Notes: generated by a model from the letters alone, not told the origin. Positions 1 through 13,326 are shown, numbered from the stretch's first letter. The stretch: 64,000 nt of DNA from Oxyruncus cristatus (GCA_013399855.1 VXAY01001100.1:729307-793306); one strand, 5' to 3'. Numbers and translations: made by a program.

Positions 1-1428
1 CTCCCTCAGTGGAGATATTCCGGAACCATCTGGATGCAATCCTGTGCCATGTGCTCTGGGATGACCCTACTTGAGCAGGGAGGTTGGGACACTGGACCCA
101 CTGTGGTCCCTTCCAACCTCATCCATTCTGTGATACTGTGAAATTAATGAGAAAACCTACTTATGGAAAAATAGCTCAGTATAGGAAAATCAGTGAGAGG
201 AATGCTATTAAATACTCCTGGCCTGGCCACACAGAAAAGTATACTCGTGGGAATTTGAGATTATTTCTTTATACAAAAGGTGGAGTGTGGGAACACAAAC
301 CCCCCCACATTTATGCCATTTTGATTACAAATTTTATAGAAGTAAGTGTTATTTGTAGGCTACCCACTGAGAAGAAAGTGAGATGTTCCAGAAGAAGAGT
401 ATCACAGATGTAAATAAGGGTAAAAATGAGACATTCAAAATGAATATTTGATCAAATCTATAGGAATTCTGTAGTCAGAAAACTGCTAGACACTTAAGAT
501 ATCAGGACTTTTCCCATAAGTAGTACCAGTCTTATGTGGATACAGGAATAAGTTACCACAGTATTTCTGGGGGGTTATTTTTAGGTATAACTTGAGTGGT
601 AACTCCAAACATATGGGAACGTAGCATACCACAGTGAGTTCCTACAGCACCTGCATAGCACAAACCATGAGAGCAAGGACTTACATAGCATGTTATATAC
701 AGTATCAAGTAAAAGAGATGCATTATAAGACTCATTATCCATGGTAGGTCAAACAAGAAGCCATAAAAGAACTAGAGGGTTAATATCTACAACCTGAGAA
801 ACACAAACTTCAATAAGCAAAGGGAGCAAAGGATTACTCACTCTGATATTTCAGCTTCTTCGGTTCCACTTTTTTTAGCTTCATATCTGCAGGTACACGC
901 CATGCAACAGTCGCCAGACATCGTGAAGTCCAAGTTTTTCAGGGAACAAACCTGCACAGGTAAAACAGTACTGCCCCAATTCCTCATTTATATAACATCA
1001 GGGAAAGGAAGGGGAATATCACATCTGTTAGGACTGAACCCAGAGTTCCAAAAACCAAGGAAACAGAAAAAAGGGGTTGCCTGTTCTCTTATGTTCTATA
1101 ATCTGATCAGGAGGTAAATTGGTTACAGCTGACACTCATCTGAGAGCCTAACCAAAGGAACCTGAAGGGCTTCATCAATTCCTCTTATTTTTGCATTTGG
1201 GCTGACCTGAACATCTGTTTACTCTTTTTGCTGTTGAAAACACAGACTTCTGCTATTGTCCTTTTATTACCTAAAGCTGATACGAAAAAGAAAAAAAAAA
1301 GAAAGTTTGAGCTTTAATATTAAGTCTAACAGACTTTTAAGTTACAGTGCACAGAAATCTTACAGATGTGCTTACAGATCTGTCAAAGCTCAGAAATAGA
1401 AGTGTTCTGTGTTTGGTCATACTTGGGG
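1..1428. other. unique non-coding sequence, nothing recognised
   Basis: AT-rich unique sequence with no recognisable repeat, RNA gene or convincing coding frame. The open frames of 60-110 codons here have no family-like motifs and no flanking signals. Confidence 0.6.
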
Positions 1429-1556
1429 TTTTTTTTGTTTGGTTGGTTGGTTGGTTGGTTTGTTTGTGGGGGTATTTTTCTTTTTTTTTTTTTGGTTGGT
1501 TGTTTGGGGTATTTTGTTGTTTTGTTGTTTTTTTGTTTTTTTGTTTTTTTTTTTCC
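1429..1556. repeat. T-rich low-complexity tract with TTGG microsatellite
   Basis: Almost only T and G. It starts with a T run, passes through about five tandem TTGG units, then alternates T runs with single G or GG. The overlapping open frames on both strands here encode only F/W/G/L or K/N/P/Q strings and are artefacts of this composition. Confidence 0.9.
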
Positions 1557-4159
1557 CATTATATATTTTATCTGTGATTACTGACAAAATTCTCTGATTC
1601 CACCCAGTAAACACACGCAGAACCACCCCCCACCTCGCCCCCCCTCTAAAACTCTCCTGTTTCAACTTGCAAATAGATGAAGAGCTTGACAGATTCCATG
1701 GATTTTGTTCCTAGTCATAATCCTTCTGAAGCAGTGCCTAACTTTTTTTGCAGCTAATATCTCAATGGTCCATCTGTTTAGACTTTCTGTGCTCTCACCA
1801 GAGATGAAACACTCACCATCAAGCTGCCCGTGCAGCCTCCAACCTCCAGTTCTGCACTGGCAAAACTGATGCCAGGGAGTGCCAATTATACTTCAATGAC
1901 TTTATTGACTACAAGTGATTAAGACAAGCATGACTGACAAAGCTTTACTGACCACTTTTATTTATAACACAGCACCATTCCATGCCCATTCAGAATTAGC
2001 TACATGTGGTTCTTGCGTGGAGCAGTGCATTGCTGCTTCTTGAGTCTTTTTGGGGCTTTTACAATAAGAGGAGTTATCCTTTCATAACTGGTCATAAAGG
2101 CTTTTGGAAACTTCTCTCAGCTTCTCGGACTTTGGGGGAGCGCAACAGAACTCTATTTTTGTAAAGCTATAATTTTTTTTTATTATTTTCTTCGTTTTGG
2201 ATTAACATATACTGCCATCATGTGGGCAAAAATAAGAAAAAAAAATAATTACCCAATGAAATCTCTCAACTTGAAAACCTTACCTTCCTTTTAGAACATT
2301 CTTCTTACTACCAATATTTTGTGGGTTTGCCCTCTTCTCTGGGTGCCACAAGAACGCGTTTACCTCCTTGAGCATTAGAAACTTTGACTGCACTACTGTT
2401 GTGAGCGACGCAGAGGATAAAGGATGAAAAGAAAGACCCACAAGCACAAATGTTCTCTTTTTTACAAACATTCCTTGAAAGAAAATCTCCTCTGAATTTG
2501 AATATATCGTACATTTCTTATTGCTTTGAAGAGCCTTATCACTGGGAAAAAAAAGTTCAGTTGTCAAAGAGTGTGTTTTTGTATGGACTAATGCTACTTA
2601 AAAAAAAAAAAAATTATAAGACCTGCACAGTTCAAAAAAATAAAAGCATCTGATAGTGCCAAGAACCCTGGTAAACAGACTGAAATAACAATACACTGAA
2701 ATTCCAGAAATTATGCTTGAAAGATGAGCAGTTTTCAAGTTTAACTACGCAGCAGAAAAATAGGGGTGGGATGTTTGCACCAAATGTAGCTTACCAAAAA
2801 CTCCTACTAAAGCCTTGACCAGAGTACTAAAATTTCAAAGTAAAGGCTGACTTTGCCAGCTTCATGGTCTCTTTGTGCATAACCATTATAAGCTGTTTTT
2901 CATGGTCCATCCATCACGTGGTACCAATAAGTGGCATCTGCCCTCACAATGAGTAGCACTGTATTCCCGAAGGGTCCCACTGAGTAACTCGCTACTCATG
3001 CCGAGCTCAGCACATCAAGACCTAACAGTCAGATAGTAAAATACATTGATTTCCCTGGTGTAGCAGCTCATTAAGAATGCCTCAAAATTCATGGGCTGCA
3101 ATTCTTATTCAGGAATCCTATGTATTGCAGAAAATAAACTTTATCACAGGAACATCACATCCAAGCTGCGCAGGGTCTGTGTGTGCTATAATCAGTTTAT
3201 AAACAAGCTTATGTTGTCTAATGTAAGCAACTTACACAAAACCAGGCATGTACTGCCACACAGGTGTTACCTGAGAAATCAAAGTACACCAACAAGACTG
3301 AAAGGATGTTTCCCCCACATTTAGGTACAATGGTTTCCGTAGGTTTTTTTGTGCTTTACAACGGCTATTAATAACTGTTTTGTTAGTAATGTGGATTATA
3401 AAAACTTGGTCAGTCTAAGAGCTTCAGGATTAAGATTTTAAATTATTTAGTTAGTAGAAGGAACTTTTCATTCATTCGTTTCCTGGATGCCATTTTCCTC
3501 TTGTGTTAAAATCAGACGTGTTCCTACAGCAGTCTTCTATACAGTTCTTTAGGTCCTTCAGAACTTGTCATGTCATATCTTGGTATTTTACAAGTGATAG
3601 CTAGAGATGATAGATAATTGAGTTTATAGCAGGTGTAACTCTTAATGGAACAATAATCCTTTCAATTTAATAACATTAATTTAGATTAAGATCAGGTCAG
3701 TTCTCTCCATTAAAAATAACAGCATTGTTCTCTCATTTGCCTTTAGACACAATCTGGACGAACTAGACTAGTGGGAAAAATAGATTAGGATTAATAGACC
3801 AGGTAGATTAGAATTAGAGCAAAAAGATTGTAGAGTTGTTCAATTGTAAGAGAATAAAGAAAGAAAGGGAGGACTACAAACTCCAGAGCAGGAATTCCAT
3901 AAAATAAACTGACAAATTAGCTTTCTTGAGTCCATAACAAAGGTTCATGTCATTTCTGTCACTAAGACCGAGGCTCAAGTTTGACAGAAAATACAGGACT
4001 CCCCCTAACTCATGTACAATACAATAGAAAGAAACATTAAAAAAAAAAAAATAGAGAGAGAACCAGCAGCATTTATTCATTTATTTAAACTATTCACTTC
4101 AGGGTCACTCAGTCTCACTACTTTGCATCAGTAATCTCATATTCTTCAACAGAAAATAC
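1557..4159. other. unique non-coding sequence with one possible terminal exon
   Basis: Mostly unique AT-rich sequence. The only item of note is the open segment 2284-2395 on the minus strand, described with the candidate spliced gene. AATAAA-type poly-A signals occur on the minus strand at about 1900 and 1957 (read as TTTATT on the plus strand), downstream of that segment. Nothing else is recognised. Confidence 0.5.
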
Positions 4160-7100
4160 CTTGATAAAAGCCAGTTTGAACAGCGGTGCTGGAGGGCATC
4201 CAACATATGTTGCTCGTTTACCAGTAAAATGTTTACCAGCCTCAGCTGTAGCTCCTCATCTTTCCCACCACTTCCACTGTAAGCAGAAATAATTCTCAAG
4301 AAAGAGTGTATGAAGTTCAAGGAAAACAAATACTAGGCCAAATGTATCATATCCCTCTACTCATATAATTTCTGTAGCACAGAAAGCTCAGAAACTTCTG
4401 GCTTGGGTTGGAAGGAGAATACACACACTGTATTTTTGCATCAACGAGTACACTTTTATCCATCTTAAGAAGGGTTTCTGTAAAGACAAGACAGAAAGAG
4501 CGTCTCTAAAATATTTAAAATTGCTATCTGGAGTTCTCGGTTTCTCAGTTGAAAGATTACAGGAATTACTTTGCAGTTTCAGTGAGACTCGTTCTTTCCA
4601 GTTAACTCCAAGAAAAATGTAGCACAGCTTGTTAATTATCCAGCAATTCCATCACAAAAGCTGATAGAATATGTGAACTCTGATACATTAGACCTACACT
4701 GACACACAGCCTCCAGTGTGCTAGACAAAGACAGACCAAAAAAACCCACTGCAACCTCAAAACAAAAGAACAACTTCACCTGCATGCAGAGAAGCACCAA
4801 GTGTTCAACATTCGTAGGCAAACTTCTGCCTAGGTAAAACACATAACAAAGAAAATGTAATTCTGCAGACCTTTTTTCTACATTACAAGACAGCAATCTG
4901 TAAAGGTCTAAAGAGGCTTGGGGTCAGTTTTTCTTATCTTGTTTTAATTTATAATAGTCAATTAAAAGTGTTCTTTTTCTTTCCTCAGTCAGAACACAAC
5001 ATGCAATGATGGTGAGATAAACCTATGATGTTGGCTAATCAAATTAACAAATTATTTCCCCTTCTTTTCATGAGGAAATCCATATATTTCCATTCTTGTT
5101 CCACAACTGCCCTAGATGTGAGTCCATATTTCATACAGTGTTTCTTGGGGATGTCTGCCCAATTCTAGTTAATGATCAGAGTTGGCTGAAAAACAGGCAA
5201 GAGCTCAACAAATCCAAGAGGATTCATCGCAGCTCTGGGAATTACAAGAACACCTGAGCTCAAGCACCAGCCACAGGGGCTGCTCCTTTTGGGCTGTGGC
5301 CACGCATGCTCTATGGCCTGCAGCTGAATTCTTCCACAGTTATAGGAAAGCAAGGAGTTAATATCTTACAATCTTCACATTCCTTAAGTCTGACCCACAG
5401 AGTGGCCAACTGACCACTTCCCCAAACCTGACAGAGCTCCAGGAAATGTGCTGTGCTCCCACTGCAGCCATTTCTGGGGCTGCATTTAGGCCACCCTGTG
5501 GGGTAGAGTTTAGGCCACGCTGAGACAATCAAAGTTTGCCAAACTCAGATTGGGATTAGCATTTCGATAAAGACAGGTAGGTTTGAAAAGCTGACTGTTC
5601 AGAAGGCTCGAAGTTAGACACTGCTGTCTCAACTGTATATTTCAGGGATGTTCCAAGGATCAGAAGCTATTTCCAGGTCTGAAACTTCCTACAGGAAAGC
5701 TAATCCTCTAAAACCTTAGTTGGACAAACAAATACTGGGAGAGATGGTGTGTGTTAATGCAAATGCATGAAGGTACCTGCAAAGGTACAGAAAATATGGC
5801 TTTTAATAAAAAAAAGACAACTCAATTCTCTAACCCTTGCTTTCTTTTAAATCCTGTACTCCCTCTCACTCCCAAACAACTTGGGTCTAATTGATCAATC
5901 TGTTTCCTGCTGTGATGGAAGAGAATCCCAGGTGTTTATCTTATAAACAGTTGAGAACTGAGTTGTGTATATGAGGCTAAAACTGAAAAGATTGATGAAA
6001 AAAACATTTTTTTCAAGATTTCTGAAATTCCTGTCTGGGGCATAAGGAGATCCTATTATACGTTGTCTTTATTTAAATCATATTTACCCAACTGTACGCA
6101 GTAATTTTGAAAATCTGTCATTTAGCTAGTATTTATCCTATCATTAATTTCCTAGAGGACAAGACCTAAGGACAGCTAATGGAAGATGAGCCAAAATGTG
6201 TTGTCTGCGCTTGAATACATAGAATATAAACACTACTCCACCAAAAAGCTGATTGAAAACCAGAGAGCTGAACACAACCTTAAACTTGGTGTCACGCCAT
6301 GAGAGGGCATGCAAGGCTATGCCATTGTAGCCACTCTGTCCTGATACACAAATATTTATTCTCACAGGGCCCCAAGCAGACCTGTAAACACCATTACTCA
6401 AGTTTTAAAGCGTGAAAGGCTGGACTGCAGAGGAATCCCACTGTTCACACAAATAAGGGCAGTGCTAGTTCAGAATGAGGCACAAACTTTGCCTTTCCAA
6501 TCTGAATATACAGCTCCTCCAATGCCCTGTGATGTGTCAGCTGCAGCCACTGTCTCATGCAAGTTCTGCCTTTGTACTCTTTCTCTGCATCCAGTGAAGA
6601 GGCCATCCTTAGCAAAATTTTTTAATCCAAACTAAAAACTCTAAGCTCAGGTCTGCTCTGCTCCTGTTGAAAACTGGACCCCTTCAGAGGAAACCTCACG
6701 GCCACAAGCAAATTTCTGCCAACAGCCTGTCTTTCAAAAACAGGTTAGGGTTCCTTTCCTCACTCTCTCTCGCAACCTGGGGACAAAATGTAACCTGAAT
6801 GGATCTGCAAGATTCTGCACATGGTCCAAGGTTTCTGCAATATTATTTCTCATGTCACTGGAATGGCATAAAGAATGCAGAGTAAGGGGAGGGTGAGTGT
6901 TGGAAGTTGCCCATGGGATGTTTATCCTTGATGCAGAAAAACCTCTGAAGAAAAGCAGAACTGAAGAGAGAGAAAGCTTTGAAAATGCAGATGGGCTACT
7001 GGATAACAACTCTTTACCTCAGAGACCACTTTTCATATTACAACACTATTATGTTTATTCACTTTATTGTCAATGTTGTTAGAAGAAAATCTTACTTTAA

Positions 7101-10100
7101 TATGTATCCTGTAGTTTAAATCAGTGTTAGCTGTTTTTCTATTCACTGAATGTAACCCTTTTGCTTATTGGCTCTGTATACTTTAGATTTTTAACTGTCT
7201 CTTACCTTATATCTTCCCTCTACCTTATAGGGTAAGTTTTATCGCAGTTTAGCCAATTATAGACACATCCCTGCATGAATCTCCCTTGAACCCTCCCAAA
7301 TTCCAGACATTCCACGCCCGGCCAGATAAAAAGCTAGCCTTCCCTTTCAATAAAGCTCCTTTTTCCTCCGTTTTGTTCTCCATATCTATTTTGTCTTCAC
7401 CTTTGGGTGATTTTTATGCAGAATAGATCTTTCACAGTCTAACCCAAGGGTGTTCCACAGCTTTAACCCCCGATAGGTGAGGAAACTCCAGCTGCAGGAA
7501 AACCTTTGGCATGGAGCTTCCCCTCCTGTCCTTTCTCTGCTTGAATTGCATCACGTACTGCTGGGTTTATGTTATGAAGAAACAAGACTGCCCCAGTGAA
7601 AGCAGGGATAAAACGGTGGCTCTGTGATCACTTTTCATAGCTCTGGAAAAGTCCTTTCTACTTTTCTGCCCTAGCTGGTCAAAATACTCGACCCCGGCGT
7701 CAGAGGGGGGTACTGCAAATTAAAAAAGCATCAGAACTAAGGGTGTCTAGGCCCTGGTTGGGGCTGAGAACCACATGTTGCTGGCTTTTGATCAGGCTTA
7801 GGGCCAGACAAGTTTTGGGGCACCAGGCTACCACAGACCCCACAGAGAACATAAGACTGGAGTACACGAAGGAGCATTAGCAGCCAAACTGGGTTAGGGT
7901 TTGGAAGATGTTACATGTTCTTTGTTTGTGAACTACCATAGGAAAAGGCACACCCGGGCAGATTGAAAAGAAATTTTAGGTTGTAATTGGGCAAATAATA
8001 GTTTCTATTTGCTATTTTATTCAATTATCAATTGCATTTACAAAAAAATAACAAACTAAGACCTAAAAGCCATTAACAACAGACAACATTAACAACAGTG
8101 TTTTCTTGGGACAGACAAAAGAACAGAGATGATGCAAATAAAATAAACCCATACTTACTGTTCCAGAGGATGGGAAGGCAAATTGTTGTTAGGGGAATTT
8201 CCAAATGAAAATTTCATATGAGCTACTGCACTTAGTAGTCCTTTGAAAGAGAATCCTTCTGTCCCCTTTCATCCTTTATACTTTAGTCCTGCTTAATTCC
8301 CTTCCTACTGTTGTTTTTAAACAAAATTTTATTTAGCCTCTTCTTCAAGAGCCCTTTCCAGCACTATCTTTTTTTGTCTCTCTCTCTTATTTTTACTTGC
8401 ACTAGGAGTGAGGGGAGTATCAGTGACCACACTCAGGAAAAGCTTTCTTCAGCCTGCTTTCTGAGATTTCTCTGGCAATAAAGAACTGGGAGAAACTCCC
8501 CCTTCCTTTTAAGTGACTGAGATGTGCCTTGGGTTGTAAGTGTTACTTTCACAGTACAGTCTGAGAAGGGTAAGAGGCAAAGCAACAGGTACTCATCAAG
8601 TCATGAAACATGAGATTCCCAAAGTAAAACATACTATACTTTCAGGTTTTAAGAGGGAACATTTCCTGTCATAATTCCTGTACTTAATACTGTACATTCA
8701 CCTCTTAGGCAGAGAGAAAGAGAGAAATACTGAACATGGCAGAATGGCACAATGATCTCCAGAAGGGCATACTCATGCCTAAGTGCTGTATCCAGAGAAG
8801 TGAGAATATAATATTTTGTGCATGTTGAAGGGCATTATCTGATACATTGCAAATAGAAAAAGAACAAACTGGTTGCCATTAAGAATATTTTCTCTTTACT
8901 GAGACTATTTAAGCTAATGGACACATTTTTATTCTCTTCAAGATATACATCTGGAGTAACTCGACTGAAGGCTGCAATCCCATGTCAGAATGAAGTCTTC
9001 ATGAAGTATGAGTCAATAATGCTCACTTACAGCAGAAGTTTAGCCCCTAAGTAAAAAAAAAAACAAAACACCAAAAACCAGGTAGAAGGTACAATCTGAA
9101 CTTTTGAAGGTACACTGAACTAATGATTCACATGTACCTAATTCAAACACTTAAAATACAGTGATGAATTGAGAACTCAAAAGAATTGTCAGGTAAATTA
9201 AGGCAATTATTTCAGTTTGGTTGAGAATGCAGACTAGATAGTGACGGGTCAACACAAGACCAATAGTATGAGAGATCTCGTGACATCCTCAGGGAGACAG
9301 AAGCATCAAATTTAGATGGTGGACAAAAGAATTAGTTACATTAGAGTAATTGAGATCAATTGGAACATCATGTCCTTACTTGAGTCACACTTTCCCTTGC
9401 AGTCTTTCAGAACAATTACTGTTTTATCACCACAGGGATGAAGATAAGAGCTTCAGAGCTGCATGTCCTTAATTCAGCTGATAGACACTTGTATTGTAAT
9501 GTTTCTTCATGGAAAAAACCCTGAGTTTTGAAGCTGATCACTTCAACTGGTCACGAAAGAAAATACTTGTTTAAAAATAAGTCTCTGTTCAAAATCAGAC
9601 AAAATAAGAGCAAGCAGGCTAAAGTTTAGTTAAGAATATGGATGCTTCAAAACGTGGTTTTACATTACGATGATTTCTCTGCACACAATCCCTGTAAAGT
9701 ATTCTCAGCCCTGCAGCCCAAATAAAATATTTTCAGACTTAATTGCATTTTTTATAGCTGTGATCTTCCCCATGGAATTGGGCAGAGTGTAAACTAGCAA
9801 AAATAAATATTTAAGGAAACTTGAAGGTTTTGGTCAATCTTTGTCCAAAAAAAATAGCAGGAAGAAGTAGAGAGAAGATTTAAAACTGTTTAGCAAATTC
9901 ACCTTGTTGAATACTAGGGGATTTGTTCCCCCTAAATAAATTTTTAATTTATTTATTTATTTATTTTAAACACAACTGATGTTATTTGTTTAAGCTGAAC
10001 CACAATGTTGTCGGCTTTATTTAATTCGACAGTTTTATTTCAATGAGGAAATACAAAGTTTTTGTTCCCCTGTTTCTCAGCATGCATGTACATCCGCTGG

Positions 10101-13100
10101 AAACACAAATAGTCTCATAAATAACAAAGCTTTTTCTTATAGCAACTCGCTCTTAATGACTTATGCTTTGTCTGACATCGTCTGAACAGGGACTGTAGCC
10201 CCCAGAATGTAGGAGACTTGTTTGTATCTTCCACTGCTTTGTGGGCACTAGTGATGAGAAAAAAGCAACAGCAGAGGAAAAGCTGAGGTACAGAAAGAAG
10301 ATCTTCAGCAGATCCAATCTGGAAGGACGTCGAGGTAAATGAGGAAGGAGGGAGAAGTGAAGTGGAGTAGAAGAGTGGCTGGGGGAGAGAACTGCAAGAG
10401 AGCAAGAGAAAAACAACTGAGCAGCATAAGACAAGCCTGAAGTTGGTGTTTTCTGTTTCTGAGTTGAAGAGAGAAAGAAAACCGGAGGTGGGGCAAGGGA
10501 GCAGCAGAGGAAGAGCCCTTTCCCTGCTTCCACAACTGTTAATTCAGGGTAAAAGTTGAAACAAGGACTATGGTGCAGACAAGATGTTGATAAGAGGTTT
10601 TCTCCCTGCCTGCCTCCTTTGAGTGACGTCCTTGTACAAGTAAACACAACCTTGATGCTGCTTTGGTAAGAGACAACCGAAAAAAACCCAGACACATTTA
10701 TCTGTCCTTGCCTGTCACTCCTCATTCACTCAAATACACAGTATCTGTGCCTGGACTGAAAGACAGAGAAAGCTTTGGAAAAGCACAAATTGGTGGAAAA
10801 AGATATAGTTCATACTAGAGAAATAAATATGTGAAAAGTAAAAAAAAAAAAAATATAAAAAAAAAAAAAATATAAAAAAAAAAAAAATATAAAAAAAAAA
10901 AAAATATAAAAAAAAAAAAAATATAAAAAAAAAAAAAATATAAAAAAAAAAAAAAAGAAACTTAGTCCAAAGGAACAAGGAACTTACAATATCAAGTAAA
11001 ACTAAGAAAACGTCAGGTGTAAACTTCCTTAAATGATTTTAATTTGGTTTTGCCATATACAGGCCAAAATTACTTTTAAACTTGATTTATTTTTAAATAA
11101 GTCATCTAAGCTTGTGAGTGAAACTAGAGTTCAAGTCCTTCTTTGCTTCCATTTGTGTGAGTAATTAAATCCACATTAACAAGCCAGCAATGAACAACGT
11201 TTCAATATTTGCTATTTTGGAGTAACTGAAGCATGAATATGATTTTGTTGCCTCTAGACTAGTGAATGATAAATAGTTGCTTCCAATCAATGAGACTCAT
11301 TTGAATGTGGAGTAAATATTTATATCTGAATGATGAACATCTGAAAAACAGATTTATCATGGAAAGCATTATAGACTGTTAATTGCAGCACTATTCAAGT
11401 TGTCACAGAAGTAACATAAATTACACAAATGTAAATTAGTACTTTCAGAATGAAAGGACAGGCACTTTTGATGCCTCTTTTAGATTAATTTACGATAAAC
11501 ATCTACAGTTTCTTACAGCAAATAACACGGAAGAAGAAATGTGATGGACGTGATTAATTATCACAAAATTAGCCGTGGACAAATTCCTGCCTCCAAGGAA
11601 ATAGATGTCTTTCCTTGCTGATGAGATGAAGTCAAACTGTTGGCATCAATAAAAAAATCTATTTATTACTAGAATGGAGATGGGTAGGCTGAAAATGAGG
11701 GGCACTGCAGATTGTTCAGTGCCTCAGAACAGAAATACTGAAGTCCTTTTATTTTCCAAGTACTTTTGCCACTATAAATTAAAACACAGAATAAGAAAAC
11801 CCTGCTATTCATCTACCTAAAGTAAAATCAAACCTACAAGTTCCCGACCCTTATATTGATCGTGCTTTCCCCAAACATGTACCAGGGACTTTCCCCTCCT
11901 GCATACCTTGTATCCCAGACTGCATCGTTGTAGAGAACCTGCCACTGGTAAAACACTCCAGATTTTGTGCCTCGCTCCTCTGCTGGCATCTCTAAAGCTT
12001 CTTCTCATAACCAAGTCTTTTCTAGATCACAGTCATTTAGATTTATTTACCCAAGTAGAAACCTGCTGAGGTCTTTTTTTCTTCAAAATATCTTCTGTCT
12101 TTTTCTAGAAAAAACACTAGTCCTGGTACCCTTGGTAGCACTGCTGCAGCTTTGGAGCATCTCATGCCATGATCTCAATTTGGCCTGTTAACTGTTTGTA
12201 TTCTCAGTCGTTGTTTTGGTGCTCAAAGGTCACTTTTCAAGTTTAACTCGCTGAAACCCTTATCCTGTCTTGACCTTTACACTGACCACAAAACATTAAT
12301 CTACCTCCTCATACCAGTGGGGCTAATGCTCTTTGCTTACATCAGACACATTATTTAACCACTGTGAGGTGCATGGTTGTGGGAAGCCTTTTGTTAGATT
12401 TGAAGGATGCCATAAAACAGTAAAAATTTGGAAAAAAAACCCAACCCAGTGCTTCTCCCTCATCCCAGAATCTGCAAGAGATTCTGATTACTGATTACAT
12501 GTTTAGGAGTTTTCAATTTGAATGTGCCTTAAATACAGCCAATTACAACACTTTAAAATCATTTTGAAAATTGCAGCCTTGAGACTGGTGAAATTTTTGT
12601 CCTAAAACTACTTGAGATTCTAGAGAATTTTGGCATTACTCACTAGACATTTCAACTTCCTCACAGTAAAAAAAGATAACAGTGACTTGTATCACGAGTT
12701 TTAAGGAACTAGGTAATTTTCCATTTCAATTGGTTTTCCTGGCTCTATCCCCTCCCCTCTAACACCCAGCAAAACAAAGCCTAACCCAGGTACACTTCTC
12801 CAACCTATTAGACCCTCATGACCTCCAATAAGTTTTTAATGAAAAATAACATTGCTCCTGGGATTTCAGCAGCTGCGTTTTAAAGTACCCTGAAGTGAAG
12901 TTCGTTCTAAATAATTGTTCCAGGGATATATTCCTGCCGATAACACGCAATTGTTCGGACAGATTTGGCTGTACAGAAATTATTACTGTATAATATCTAA
13001 TGCCTGAAGTCTCACAGAAAAACAAACTATCCTATCCAGGCAATTCTTGATTTTTCTTGTCTGAGTGTCTCCTGTCAGTGTTTAAAGAGATGGACACTGG

Positions 13101-13326
13101 AGAGGCGAATGACACAAGCTCTCTAGTCACTGAAAAGAACAGCTGCTTTTAATATCACTGTGCTGCGTTGGAATAACTTGCAACAGATGCTGGAAGAGTT
13201 TTACAATGTGCAATTAATAATCTACTCTGGCCAGTCAAATTGCTGGGCCCACCTGGAAACACCAAGCTGTACCACGGAATTAAAGCTTCTTCGGTTGGAT
13301 GCAAGGTCTGCCTTTGAAGGTTAGCT
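2284..13326 (-). CDS. candidate 3' part of an unidentified spliced gene (seven short exons)
   Basis: Seven minus-strand segments with AG/GT-type borders: 13326-13253, 9418-9380, 8240-8159, 6381-6279, 4829-4780, 4276-4160 and 2395-2284. In six of them only one frame is open, or nearly so. Joined in this order, every junction keeps the reading frame, and the last segment ends in a stop after KPTKYW, with AATAAA-type signals downstream near 1957 and 1900. The segments at 6.3 and 4.2 kb are visibly richer in G+C than their flanks. The product was not recognised; no domain, signal peptide or membrane segment is evident. Caution: short open segments with splice-like borders are common by chance in AT-rich DNA, and the frame agreement (roughly 1 in 100 by chance) follows an open-ended search. 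No promoter or first exon was seen. The next exon-like segment upstream (16344-16274) does not join in frame to 13326 without a missing exon. Confidence 0.25.
4160..4276 (-). CDS. best single exon candidate of the unidentified minus-strand gene
   Basis: A 117-bp segment preceded on the minus strand by a pyrimidine-containing tract ending TTACAG, and followed by AAG|GTATTT. Only one of three frames is open; the other two hit stops. The segment begins with the last base of a codon and ends with two bases of the next, so its length is a multiple of three. The 38-codon product starts GSGGKDEELQLRLVN and has a leucine/glutamine-rich, helix-like pattern ending near SNWLLS. Base composition is close to half G+C in a ~38% background. 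No family was recognised. It may still be a chance open frame. Confidence 0.3.
4830..7071. other. unique sequence; slightly GC-richer patch 5.18-5.53 kb
   Basis: Apart from the possible exon 6381-6279 (minus), no gene or known repeat was recognised. The patch at 5180-5530 is richer in G+C and open on the minus strand in two frames, but shows no motif. It may be an old, decayed transposable element, which cannot be settled by eye. Confidence 0.45.
7075..7430 (+). mobile_element. possible solo LTR of an endogenous retrovirus
   Basis: A TATA-like GATAAAAAG at 7325-7333 is followed 16 bp later by AATAAA (7349-7354), then a T/C-rich U5-like stretch up to about 7430. The segment could run from TGTTAG at 7075 to a CA near 7421. 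No target-site duplication, primer-binding site or polypurine tract was found, and no internal viral gene flanks it. The TATA-to-poly-A spacing is short. An ordinary AT-rich intergenic segment with a poly-A signal is the alternative. Confidence 0.3.
7440..10837. other. unique non-coding sequence
   Basis: No repeat family recognised. The 190-codon minus-strand frame at 10725-10153 lies in a stretch that is purine-rich on the plus strand, so its product is rich in S, L, F and P. That is the result of composition, not evidence for a protein. Two short exon candidates (8240-8159 and 9418-9380, minus) are described with the candidate gene. An ATTT-rich run lies at 9940-9968. Confidence 0.45.
10838..10957. 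repeat. perfect 17-bp A-rich tandem repeat
   Basis: The motif TAT followed by 14 A residues recurs with an exact 17-bp period: the T of each unit falls at 10854, 10871, 10888, 10905, 10922 and 10939. That is six unit boundaries with no substitution, flanked by further A runs. Such perfect homogeneity implies recent expansion, or an assembly or sequencing artefact in a poly-A context. The Y/F-rich minus-strand frame over it is meaningless. Confidence 0.95.

Noticed and set aside
1347..1665. Several overlapping frames on both strands
   Set aside because: All run through the T/G-rich TTGG tract and encode only F/W/G or K/N/P/Q runs.
9030..9060. 16-bp segment between a strong acceptor-like tract and GTAAGT on the minus strand
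   Set aside because: Any use of it breaks the frame of the neighbouring candidates, and a 16-bp exon cannot be supported from sequence alone.
10153..10725. 190-codon minus-strand frame, the longest in the window
   Set aside because: The minus strand here is pyrimidine-rich, so the product is a low-complexity S/L/F/P string with no motif. Open length follows from composition.
11125..11150. GAGTTCAAGTCC, similar to a tRNA B box
   Set aside because: No A box, anticodon arm or acceptor stem pairs around it.
12816..13025. Minus-strand frame with a fairly protein-like composition
   Set aside because: Splice borders are weak, and its frame does not fit between the candidate exons at 13326-13253 and 9418-9380.
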